Origin: Aquanectria penicillioides
Lineage: Eukaryota; Ascomycota; Sordariomycetes; Hypocreales; Nectriaceae
Direction of reading: 5' to 3'
DNA length: 64,000 nt
NCBI GenBank assembly: GCA_003415625.1
Contig: PYIU01000011.1
Span: forward strand, 1,625,001-1,689,000
Shown: piece after piece, positions 43,724 through 55,112 of the stretch
Position numbering within the stretch: the stretch's first letter is position 1
How the letters are laid out: the number at the start of each line of letters is the position of its first letter
The notes under the pieces: model-generated
Databases searched by the model: none
The model's input: the letters and a program-made list of their open reading frames with translations, nothing else
What the model was told of the DNA's origin: nothing
Translations under genes and position numbers: made by a program

Positions 43724-45026
43724 CTTTGTCCGTTTGTGTCGAACCTGGGCTGGTATCCAGAGGTTTCAAAATAAGAAGCTTAGAGGTGTTATCGGGGACC
43801 CGCGAACACCTGGTTTACTGAGGTGCCTTGCGAATACTCAAACTGCTCGCCAAAAAAAATGGGGCAAGATTCTGACCAAATTATAATGGGGTTTGACCCA
43901 CGAAAGTATATCTGCCGTTCCCTCTCGCCCCCGCCCTCCTCGTTATGTCGTGCGGAGACGGCTAACCCGAGGATCCCGTGGGGGCCTCGGGAAGTGATAA
44001 GTTCGGGCACCAATTATTGTGTTGGTGTCATATCTTCTTACGTCATGGTTCCTTGTTGCTTTCAGTTGAATCGTCAATGAATGTTTCTCTAACCCCCTTC
44101 GCATATCCTGGATCTCTTCTCATCTCTCGTTCATCATATGATAACCGAGCCAGCCGCAATGCGTTCGGATTTGTCACACTCTACAAATCGTGTCATGCAG
44201 AAATCATATCAATGACGATAGGTTGACGAGACAAATTCAAACACGCCACTCCTTGCGTTCAGCCTAAAGATGCAGACCAACAACAGAGTCTCACCCTGAC
44301 TCTATCTCATGTTACATACAGCTGGACACGTCGGCCCTTATTAGCATCATATCTACCCCGCGAATGTGGTTTGACCCCTCCAGACAGCTAGTGTATGGCC
44401 AGAGCTCCGATAACACACATGCCGGTTGGGAGCTGCATAAGAGAGCTGTGGGTGAGCGGGAGCAGCCGCATGAGAGCGGCGTGGCACCCAGTTAATTGGG
44501 TCGGCGTCCCAGGAAATGGGGTCGTGGATGACACGATGTTACTCATTGGCTTCATCCTGCCACCTCGCTGTAGGCCGAGATGATGGTTTGCGCCATTTTG
44601 AGGAGGGCGTGGGAGGCTCTGCCGGCGTATGAAGTGAGCCGTTGCTCCCGGAAGGGGCCGTATATAGACTGGATTCCGGCTGTCTGGATAACGGCTCCCC
44701 CGTGGCGAGACGAGGCGAGACGAGGCGAGACGCTGCGTGACGTTGCAAGCGCCAACTCGCAACCTACACCGCCTCTTATCCCTTGTTCCGCAACCCATGC
44801 AGATGCAGACGGCATGCATTAGCTGAATTCCGCGAACCTTTGTGGTTGTGCGGACATCATTGGTCCAAAATGAGCTTCCACCACCCGGAGGCCGAGCATA
44901 CAGTCTGCTCCTATGAATCTCGCCATATAACACTAGTATAAGTCCTGGGAAAAGGTGCCGTTTCCCTCTATTCCAATCCTGTCAAAGCTTATCAACTGCT
45001 CTGGTCTAGCCGAGCCGCATTCGACA
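43724..45026. promoter_or_regulatory. 1.3-kb divergent promoter of acyltransferase and HR-PKS
   Basis: Contains an inverted repeat CCCGAGG-N12-CCTCGGG (43966-43991), a 10-bp tandem repeat (about 44704-44732), and a TATA-like ATATAA at 44925-44930 about 100 bp before the PKS ATG. Frames inside are short, mutually overlapping and lack motifs. Confidence 0.55.
44704..44732. repeat. tandem repeat of GGCGAGACGA
   Basis: Almost three head-to-tail copies of a 10-bp unit (two complete, third ending GGCGAGACG). It falls in the shared promoter of the PKS and acyltransferase. Confidence 0.75.
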
Positions 45027-48000
45027 ATGATGCGGAATACCTTTGACCGTGAAGCCGGCGTCCCTGAGCCTATCGCCATCGTTGGAGCCGCATGCCGCTT
45101 CTCCGGCATTGCATCAACACCCGAAGGCCTTTGGCGGATGCTCTCCTCTGGACTGACAGGATGGTCAAACAACGGAGGCAACCGTTTCAGGATGAATTCG
45201 TTCTGGCACCCGGATGAAAAGCGTAGTGGATCCGTAAGTGACTAATGCTGTGGCCGGCTGTTTGTCTTGAAATGCAACTTTGTTCCTGGCTCTGACCCTA
45301 TTGGCTCAGTTCCATTGCCGAGGTTTCCACCCCCTTCAGCAGGACACTGCAGCCTTTGACAACGACTTCTTTGGAATTAGCGGCCTCGAGGCGAAGGGTA
45401 TAGATCCCCAGCACAGAATGATGCTCGAAGTCGCCTACGAGGCCTTTGAGAATGCCGGTATGACCCTGGAGTCGCTTCAGCAGTCGCGCACCGGCGTGTA
45501 CTGTGCCGTGCCGTATCAAGATTATGAGATGATGCAAAGTAGAGATCCTGAAATGTCGGCGACGTGAGGATTCCCCACTGAGCCCCTGTTGTGACTGTAG
45601 GCTGACGGGCCGCTCCGCGCATAGTTATCGGTTCACAGGAACTGGGCCCTCGATGCTCGCGAATCGCATAGCATATGTTTTTGATTTAAGAGGACCGAGC
45701 ATGGCTATTGATACAGCTTGCTCAAGTACGCTCGTGGCTCTTCACGAAGCCTGCCGAGCTCTTCGAGATGGCGACGCTGATCAAATTCTCGTTGGAGGGT
45801 CTAATCTTATTCTGGACCCGGATAAGTTGACCGTGATTTCATCACTTGGGTAAGCTATAATTAACACTAAGAACTGATTCTTCCGTATACTCAACTGACT
45901 CTTAGGTTCCTCTCGCCCCATGGCCGATGTTACGCTTTCGACTCTCGTGCGAGTGGTTATGGTCGTGGAGAAGGTGTTGCTGCAATGATCTTAAAGCCAC
46001 TCCGCACAGCCATCAGAGATAACGATACGATAAGAGCAGTTATTCGTGGCAGCGCGATTGTAACTGATGGCAAGACGCCGGGTATTACTATGCCATCTCC
46101 TGATGCGCAGTACGAGACCATTCGACGAGCGTATGACATGGCTGGGCTTGACCCAGTGGAAACAGTTTATGTCGAAGCGCATGGTAAGTAACGTCAATTC
46201 CGGGTTCATCTGTGAAGAAATGGCTGAATTCAATAGGCACCGGCACCAATGCCGGAGACAAATGCGAAGTATCAGCTTTCAGCAGGGCTTTCTCTCCGGG
46301 TAGAGCCGAAGACCAGAAGCTGCTCGTTGGTACAATTAAAGCAAATATTGGCCACACTGAGTGTGTGTCGGGTCTCGCAGGAATAATGAAGACACTTCTT
46401 ATGATCGAGAAGTCCACCATTGTTCCGAATCCTACATTCTCAACACCAAGCCCAAGCCTTGACTTGGATTCCAAAATGATTGAGGTCAGTGCTGTGGAGT
46501 TTTTCTCACGCCGAATATCTGGCGCTTCTCAAGTTCTCCATACTAACATTAAGCATTTAGGTGCCCAAGAAGCTAATTAAGTGGCCGGAGGGAACTCCCC
46601 GCCGTGCTTCAGTTAATAGCTCCGGATATGGAGGCGTCAACGTTCACGTGGTCCTTGAAGCTGCTACCGACCAAGAGATCCCTGCTCCCGTAGCCATAAA
46701 TGGTCAAGACACTGCAGTTGCTCAGGGCGTCGAAGCCAAGGTTTTTGTCTGGTCCCATCGTCGGGAGGCTGGGCTACGCGACGTGGCTTCTACCTGGAAA
46801 CAGTTTCTTACAGCCGCATCGCCCGAGTTCCAGGGCAAATTCTTAGACGACTTGGCATTTACTCTGGGATCACGAAGATCTCACTTTTCTTATCGCACAT
46901 TTTCGGTTGCCTCAAATGTGTCAGGTCTGATTGAAGGGTTCGACAAGCTCGAGACTAGGGCTCAACGACCAGTTAAAGCCATGGCCGACCCGAAAATATT
47001 CTTCGTCTTCACAGGTACGGGTTCAGCTCATTATTATTCGGCAGGATGATCTAATGAAAAATATTAGGCCAAGGTGCACAGTGGGCTCAGATGGGCCGCG
47101 AACTGTTTGAACTTTACCCAGTCTTTGCCCAATCCTTGCGAAATGCAGAGGCTGCGCTTTGCGAGCTGGGAGCCACATGGCGGCTTATCGAGGAGTTGAA
47201 CAAACCCGCAGAAACCACTCGAATCAATGAAGCAGAAATCGCTCAATGCTGCTCCGCTGCACTTCAAATCTCACTCGTAGACCTGCTCGAGTCGATGAAT
47301 ATCCGACCGAGTATGGTATGTGGTCACTCAAGTGGAGAGATTGCAGCCGCATACGCCCTTGGTGCCCTTTCTGCTGCGGATGCGATGAAAGTGTCTTTCT
47401 ATCGCGGAGTGTCCATTAACAGTCTGAAAGAAACCTCGCCCGATCTACAAGGCGCAATGCTTGCGGTCGGCTTGTCAGAGGATGGCGTTCGCACCTACAT
47501 AACTCCTTACAACGAGAAGGTCACTGTGGCCTGCATCAACAGTGCTACCAACGTCACTCTGTCGGGAGACCTAGCAGCTATATTAGAACTTGAACAAACC
47601 TTCAATCAGGCCCAGATATTTAATCGGAAATTGGCTGTCAATGTTGCATACCACTCACATCATATGGCACCCCTCGGACCCTCCTATCAGGCCTCTATTC
47701 AGGGCATTACGGCAAAACCAAGCCGACCAGGAGTTCAAATGATATCTTCAGTCACTGGAAAGTCAGTTGATGGACAAGAGCTTGATGCCTCGTACTGGGC
47801 AAGGAACCTCTTGTCGCCTGTTCTTTTCACCAAAGGACTTGGCGGACTGGTTGACCACCTTGGCGGACTGGTTGACCACCTTGGCGGAAACAAGAGCGAG
47901 CCATCTGCTCTTCTTGTTGAAATCGGACCGCACACAACCCTACGTGGAGTGATTATGCAAATTCTCAAAGAAAACATGGCAACTAGTTCGTGCTTCTATC

Positions 48001-51000
48001 TCCACTGTTTATCGAGGAATGAAGCCGCAGCTACAACATTTCTCACATTGGCTGGAGACCTTTACAGCCATGGGGCACCTATTTCGCTGGATCGAGTTAA
48101 CAGGATTGAAACAAAGCCAGAGGTCAAGGTCCTCACGGATTTACCAGCATACAACTGGCATCATTCCACTGTTCACTGGAACGAATCTCGACGGAGCGCC
48201 GCTTATCGCTTACGCAAATTTCCTCGACACGAATTGATTGGAAGTCTGAATCTAGATAGCACCCTTACTGAGCCGTCGTGGCGCAACTATCTACGACTGT
48301 CTGAATTGCCGTGGTTGAACGGTCATCGGATCAATAACCAAGTTGTTTACGCCACAAGCGGATACATCGCTATGGCTATGGAAGCATTGAAACAGCAATA
48401 CACTCTAGCAAACAGACCATGGAAGAGAAAGATGATTCAACTCAAGGACCTTGTCATCAGCAATCCGCTCTTGATCCCGGACGACGATAGTGGAGTAGAA
48501 ATCCTGATAAGCCTCAAGCCTTACTCGCGGTCGCCAAAAGAATCGAGTGTCAAGTGGCAGGAATTTTGCATGGCAAGCTTTTCACATGACGGGGAATCTA
48601 CCGAGCACTGCCGCTGTCTGATCCTGGTGAAGGAATCAGAGCCTCGACCACTTGCAGTCACTCAACAAGTCAATGGTGAAGTAAACGGCATGGTTGAAAA
48701 CCGTGCTTGGACCCACTTGCAAGCAAAGAACATCTACAGAGAACTCAAATCCTTGGGGCTTGAGTACTCCGGTCCCTTTGCGAGTCTGGATAAGATCTCA
48801 GCAAGCCCGGGGACGTCAGAGTGTCGCATGACTGTCCCCGATATCAAGTCAGCAATGCCCCATAGCTTCCAACAACCACACGTTCTTCACCCCGCGACAA
48901 TCGAAAGTGGTTTCCACGCCATATACCCGTGCATGAAGCTTTCGGGTCGCCTTCACGAAGCTCAGGTTGTTCATACTATTGAAGACATTTCAATACCAAC
49001 GGATCTCTATGTGGGCAGCGGCGATGCGCTCGCTGTTAAAACATCGTTAATTTCTCGTGGACTGAGGCAATCTTATGCAGATGTTCGCGTCACCAAGGGA
49101 GACGCCAGGAGATCACAGCTGATCATTCACGCTAAAGGCATTAAATATTCGTGGCTGCCAAGTAGTGACGACGAGCCAAGCACATCCCAATTGCGACGTG
49201 AATCGCCGCTATGTCATAAAATAGAGTGGTCATTGGATCCATTCACATCTCCGAAAAACACCGTATTAGAATTCTGCAGGAGAGTTCTCAACGATCAACA
49301 TCAGCAACTCCGAACACGATGTGATCCATTGTGTCTCGAGATTGTCCGCCAGACTCTTGCAGATATGTCACCTGAAGACGAGGCTCGAGTCACTGGCTAT
49401 CGAGCACACATTCTCCAGTGGATGCGTGATCATCACCACGAGGAAAATAAATCTCCAAATACCGACATTAATGAAATTGCCATTTCAGTCGATGCTCCCG
49501 GCGAAGTCATTGTTCGAATCCGAGGCCGCATGCGCGGCGTTCTGCTTGGGGACGAGGAAGTTCTTCCCATGTTGCTTGAAGGAGATTTGCTTAACCGAGT
49601 GTACTTCGAAGACGACTGCCTCAATCGCTGCCACGCGCAACTGGCGGAATACGTGAAATTGCTACATTTCAAGATCCCAGAACTGCGAATTCTAGAGATC
49701 GGTGGCGGAACATGCAGCATGACTGTCCCAGTACTCGAGGCTCTTCGCAATGGACGAGATAACAATGGTCTCAGTGGTGGCAAGTTTGTCTTTACCGACA
49801 TCTCTCCCGCTTTTACATCTACAGCACAAGCAAAACTAGAGGAATATGGAGATATGGTCGAGTACAAGCTGTTTGACATTGAAAAGCCCCCTCAGCCACA
49901 AGGTTTTGAACCTGGTTCATTCGATCTAATCATTGCCTCAAATGTCGTCCACGCGACCCGCGAAATACAGCACACCTTGACCAACCTTAAGGGGTTGCTT
50001 AAACCTGGTGGTCAGATTGCATTTGCGGAGTTGACAAACGCATCCCTCCGATGGGGCATCTTTGCTGGCTGTTTGCCGGGATGGTGGCTCGGAGTTGACG
50101 AGGGCCGAACGTCTTCTCCGCTTCTCAGCACCCCAGCCTGGGACAAGGTGCTGAAGGAGAGCGGTTTCTCTGGAGTTGATATGGAAATGAAGGATTATGA
50201 GTCCGATCAAGAGCATGAAGTCAGCTTAATGGTCACGAGCGCACCAAATACGGGAACGAAGTCGGCACAAACAAAAGATGTGATCATCGTCACAAGAGAT
50301 ACTAGTGACAAGATTGCAAATGGAGTTGTCTCAAGCATTCGCGAGGTGTATCCCGATCTCAATGTATCATGTATCCTTCTCTCAGATGCCTTGCCTTCGA
50401 ACGGCACAGTCATCGCATTGCTAGAACTATCGCAAGATGCTCTGGCAACCCCTTCAGAAGAAGATTGGCTCAACATCAGAACCGTCCTTGCCGAATCCCA
50501 AACATTGTTGTGGGTAAGCAAAGGAGGCGCCCTTGATTGCCCAGAACCCCGTCGGGGGCTTATTTCGGGACTTAGCCGAAGTCTGAGATCTGAGAACCAC
50601 GCAACACGTATTTTCACGCTGGACATTGGTACTGAGTCCTTGTCAGAAGATGGTGTGACCAGCAGTATCATGCAAATGTTTGACAAGGTGGTTGGGCCTA
50701 ACGCGTCACCGTATTCATCTTCAGAGTGGGAGATGGCAATCCAAGACAATGGAGTTGTGATACCTCGTCTCCTCGCGGACAAAGTTCTCAATAGTTGGGT
50801 TGAAGACACAGTCTCGCCATATCACCCTCGAACAAATTCGACCGTCGAGCCAGATCGGTCTTTGGCTCTACAAACTTACTCTCCTGGGTCCCTTGATACA
50901 CTGTTTTGGGCCGACGATAGTAATCACTCATCACCACTGAAGCCTACTGAGGTTAGAGTCCGCATTGAATATGCGTCACTCAACGTAAGAGACTCAATGA

Positions 51001-53132
51001 TTGCCATGGGACAACTTGAGGAATTCTCAAATCTTCTTGTTGAAGGGAGTGGTGTAGTAACCGAGGTCGGCGAAGCGGCCAGCGGCTTATTATCAGTTGG
51101 TGACCGTGTGTGTGCATTTGCACCTGATGGACTTGCCCTGACGAGCAACCTCGAGCTTCACCAAGTTGGCCGGCTACTCGGAGATACAAGTATGAAACTG
51201 GGAGCCTCTCTTCCAGTGGCTTATACTACTGCACTATTCAGTTTAAGAGATGTGGCAAGACTGAGGTCTGGGGAGTCGATTCTGATTCACTCAGGTGCAA
51301 GCGCGATCGGTCAAGCGGCAATAACTATAGCTCAATACCTCGGGGCTTCTGAAATCTTCGTCACAGTCAGCGAACCAAGGAGTCGCGATCTCGTCAAAAC
51401 CAACTTTGGCCTTGCGAGCGACCATGTTCTGTCTACAAGGATTTCGGAATTTGTAGAACAAATTCTTACGCAGACTCGTGGTGTAGGCCTGGATGTCGTG
51501 TTTAACCCACTTTCAGGCGATGTATCGTCAGCTAGCTGCGATGTCTTATCCTACTTTGGCAGGTTAGTCGAATTGGGGAAGAAAGATATGATCATCAACC
51601 CGAGCCTCGATATTCAATCTCTGGAGAATAATGTTACAGTATCCACTGTCGACATGGGCCTAGTGTCAAAGAAGAAACCAGAGCTTTTCCGCGAGCTCCT
51701 TCTGACATCGCTGGATCTTATTGGTAGAAGAGTGATTCACGATATCACGTCGGTCAATGTTGCAGATATTTCTACTGTCGATGAGCAGCTACGAGAGATG
51801 CAGACGAGTGAGGAGTTCGGGAAGAGAGTGATTTCACTCAGCCCGCCCCTCTCTCTCAAGGTATATATTACAACTTTCTCCATTAGACAAGTGGTTATAG
51901 CTAACAATTCACACCTAAAGGTCCAACCTCCGCGTCCGAATCTGGCACAACTTCGAGCGGACAGTTCTTACCTCGTTGTTGGTGGCACCGGCGGACTTGG
52001 AAGAGTCATCATCAGGTATTTAGCTACTCTCGGTGCCCGTCGCATCATTACCTTGTCCAGGTCGGGTGCGGATAAGGAGGGTGTGAGCGACTTTATCTCG
52101 GAGATGGGTCATCTAGGAGTGGAAGTCATTGCCTGCAAAGGAGATGTATGCGACAAGAGCTCTGTGGAGCAGGTGCAGGAGCTAACACGTACTCAACCAA
52201 TCCGTGGGATTGTTCATGGAGTTGTGATGATTCAGGTAAGCATTTTCTTCCTTCACAATGGGCATCTACTGACACATTTCCTTCCCCACCGACAGGATTC
52301 CTTTGTCAAATCTATGACTCACTCGCAGTGGTGTGAAGGAATCGGTCCCAAGGTAGCTGGAACGCTTAACCTCCATGATGCGCTCGGCAAGGACCTGGAC
52401 TTTTTTATCCTCCTTAGCAGCGTATTAGGAATAATTGGATTCTTTGCCGAGGGCAATTACTGCGCCAGCAACACTTTCCAAGACGCCTTTGCTCGTCATC
52501 TGGCTTCTAAGGGATTGCCTGGGCGGGCCATCGACGTTGGTGTGGTCAGCCTCGAAGGCTATGCGGCAGAGAACCAGCAAGTTGCAGATCTTCTTTCAGC
52601 TCAAGGCCTTCGCCAACATTCTCCCGACGAGCTTCTGGCTTTGATCAACTTTGCAATTCTACATCCCGTTGCACCAACACCTGATCAAGCCCAACTTCTC
52701 TGTGGCGCAGTTCGCACGAATCAAGCTACCCTACAGCAACAGCCGGATGCAAGGTTCTCCCACACAAAGACGGAATCATCGGCAGCTACAGTTAAAAAAT
52801 CGGGTAATGCCCAACAAAATATCCCAGCTGAGTTGCAGGCAGTTTCTGCTGCAAAAGAAGTTGTGGAAATAACATTTGCGGGACTCAAGCAAAAGACGGC
52901 AAGCCTGCTGGCAATCCCCGTGGATGACATTGAGCCCAACCGTAGCATGCTGAGCTATGGGATTGACAGTTTGGTTTTGGCAGAGCTTCGCAACTGGATT
53001 TCTAGTCACCTTGAAAGCCATATTGAGACAAAGGAGCTGATGAGTTCTATTGCCTTGATTCAATTGGCAGAGGTAATCGCCAGGAGATCACAACACGTCT
53101 CAGCCGCTGTGTTTGGCGAGGAGGCTAAATAG
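45027..53132 (+). CDS. highly reducing polyketide synthase, KS-AT-DH-MT-ER-KR-ACP
   Basis: Nine exons: 45027-45233, 45310-45563, 45625-45849, 45906-46183, 46237-46484, 46561-47014, 47068-51860, 51921-52235, 52296-53132. They give 2536 residues, and all phases agree. The last two introns are 60 nt and contain no stop, so a plain reading frame would wrongly retain them. KS: nucleophile Cys186 in [14 protein letters not shown], with VEAHGTGT and ANIGHTE. AT: GHSSGE (Ser643). DH: His975 in [10 protein letters not shown] and [20 protein letters not shown] near 1431, which looks intact enough to bind [15 protein letters not shown] and [21 protein letters not shown] near 2174, with [33 protein letters not shown] (Ser2483). 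There is no thioesterase or reductase, so release needs another protein. It makes a reduced, probably C-methylated chain from malonyl-CoA; the product cannot be named. Confidence 0.95.
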
Positions 53133-53606
53133 TTTGGCACGCGGACCATTTTAAGCAGGATTCATTTCTTATGTATGAGTTCCTTTGAGACCTGGAAAAT
53201 GCCAGGTTTATGCGTTCTTGATTGTACCTGTGCAACTCGAGCCGCAGATTTAAAACACTCGTCTGGTCCCCGGAAACATGATTGAAAGCGTGACACAGGT
53301 GCCTAATTTACACGATCCTTTCTTAGAACCCACATCCTTGAATATCAACACCGTCTTAGCGACCAGGCCAATAGTCGTTTCCAGATCAATGCTTTGCCCC
53401 ACTCCAAATCCTCCACCCATCTTGTGCAAGGCGCGCCGAGGTAATTTCTTTAGCACAATAACACGGTGTTTAATTTACGACAAACTAGACTATAACATCA
53501 AGATATGGAACCAAATCCGTCGGACTGAGAACCAAGGCAGAGGTCATTTGTGACGAGTTTGCCTTATTTCTGATAGCGCGTCTATTGCTTCATCGTATTC
53601 AACAAG
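53133..53606. other. intergenic
   Basis: 3' flank of the PKS and promoter of the next gene. Opposed short frames (53278-53553 + and 53250-53456 -) cannot be told apart from chance. Confidence 0.4.
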
Positions 53607-54920
53607 ATGTCTTGGGCGCAATCTTTATGCGCGTTGATTCTTCTAGTATCGATCGACGTCATACTATTTGTCAAAGCGACATCGATCGCCGAGCTTCCCA
53701 AGATCCCGAAGTTCATGAGAGCGGCTAGACATTCATGGATTACGCAAAATCAATCGATGCTAGATAGCGTCGACACTAAGAGATTGTTTTGCGATATCAG
53801 ATCTCCTATGAGAGCTGCATTGGGGATTCCCGACGACTTATTTCACAATATCCGTTTCGACTCCACTCTAGGCTCGGATTATTACTTGACTGACGTCAAA
53901 TCTATTGCTTTAGATATGCTGGACTGCCCACATGCCCTACAAAGCTGTCGAAATGTCTCGGTCAAGTTTGGACCCAGAAGCCCCGTTGACCCGGTTCACG
54001 ACGTGTTCAATCTCCTTATCGACGTCCTAGTGGCAATGCCAAATCTCGAAATGCTGCAATGGGAAGTACCTTCCAATGGCTCACTGTGGTCGGCATTTCA
54101 AAACGATGCCAAACTATCCAGCGTAACGCATCTCTCACTGAGCGGTGGCAACAATTTCTTTCTTGACTATACGCCTAATGTTGAGAAACTGGTGACTGTT
54201 GGGCCCTTAAAGCGAGATCGGTTTTTACCCAAGCTTGAAGATTTGAGCCTGGAAATACAATGGTCACCAGAGCACGTCGACGCAGTCCATTTGATAGCGC
54301 CTCAACTTCGCAAATTCACGATAAAGGGGATAATTGACTTTTATGATGATCGTGTCGCTGGAGAAGATCCTCGCAATGCCGCAATGCTGAGAGTAAGATC
54401 CATGCTAAACAAGGCCGCTCGTATTGCTAACATCTACAAGGAAGTGGTTTCAAGACTACGCGCGTTCCCCAAGCTCGAATCACTTGAGATTCCATATTCA
54501 GTTGACTTGGAACTCGTTGGCGAACTCGGCGTTGTCTTCTGCGAAGACGTGTTTGACGGCCTTGATGGGACTCGATTTGCGCGTACTCTAGATCGACAAC
54601 ATGTATGGGCCGTGGAGAAATGTGCAAGTGTAGTTCTTGCCCGACTGCCTCACATCAAATACTTGACAATCGAGAGTGCTACGTCTCTTGGCATCAAAGG
54701 CGGCGTTGCATCGTGGCCATGGAGTGGAAGATTAAGAGAATATTTGTTGGAAAGAAACCCGCGATATACCGGTGAGGAAGGGTATTATGACCCTCAGGGT
54801 GAGGATCCTGAAGGGCCAATTCTTGATACATGGGAGGATGAAAGACTGTTTTTGGACCAAGAATGGGAACCGGATCTTGACACGAGTCGGATACGATCGA
54901 TGACATATGGCAAGTGGTGA
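53607..54920 (+). CDS. predicted secreted protein with leucine-rich-repeat-like core
   Basis: A single-exon frame of 437 residues. The N-terminus MSWAQSLCALILLVSIDVIL followed by FVKATS is a signal peptide or anchor. The body has irregularly spaced strands of LRR character (MPNLEMLQWEVPSNGSLW, LSSVTHLSLSGGN, LPKLEDLSLEIQW, FPKLESLEIPYSVDLE, LPHIKYLTIESAT), as in the LRR part of fungal F-box proteins, but no F-box is present. The C-terminus is acidic (EEGYYDPQGEDPEGP). I do not recognise a named family. Secretion of an F-box-like LRR would be odd, so either it was recruited to the secretory pathway or the hydrophobic start is a degenerate helix. It is 475 bp downstream of the PKS; membership of the cluster is not supported by function. 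Confidence 0.7.
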   Translation: MSWAQSLCALILLVSIDVILFVKATSIAELPKIPKFMRAARHSWITQNQSMLDSVDTKRLFCDIRSPMRAALGIPDDLFHNIRFDSTLGSDYYLTDVKSIALDMLDCPHALQSCRNVSVKFGPRSPVDPVHDVFNLLIDVLVAMPNLEMLQWEVPSNGSLWSAFQNDAKLSSVTHLSLSGGNNFFLDYTPNVEKLVTVGPLKRDRFLPKLEDLSLEIQWSPEHVDAVHLIAPQLRKFTIKGIIDFYDDRVAGEDPRNAAMLRVRSMLNKAARIANIYKEVVSRLRAFPKLESLEIPYSVDLELVGELGVVFCEDVFDGLDGTRFARTLDRQHVWAVEKCASVVLARLPHIKYLTIESATSLGIKGGVASWPWSGRLREYLLERNPRYTGEEGYYDPQGEDPEGPILDTWEDERLFLDQEWEPDLDTSRIRSMTYGKW

Positions 54921-55112
54921 GTTTACACCAGTGAAATGAATTTGGTGGCGGCTTGTGTTTCCCTTCGGAAAAGCGGTTGTATTTTGTACATAGAATCTCT
55001 TTGGTCAAATAACTTGGAACTGAATAGAAATTCCGTGTATAATCGGCGGCTCGACGAAGAGGTGTCGGACAAAGGCTATGTAAACAAGACTTCGGCCGAA
55101 TGAACAATAACC

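Noticed and set aside
51861..52295. Unbroken long frame of the PKS across two apparent insertions
   Set aside because: 51861-51920 and 52236-52295 are 60-nt GT-AG introns without stops; the translated inserts do not fit ER/KR sequence.
53250..53553. Opposing frames between the PKS and the LRR-like gene
   Set aside because: Both strands are open over the same stretch and neither shows a family motif.
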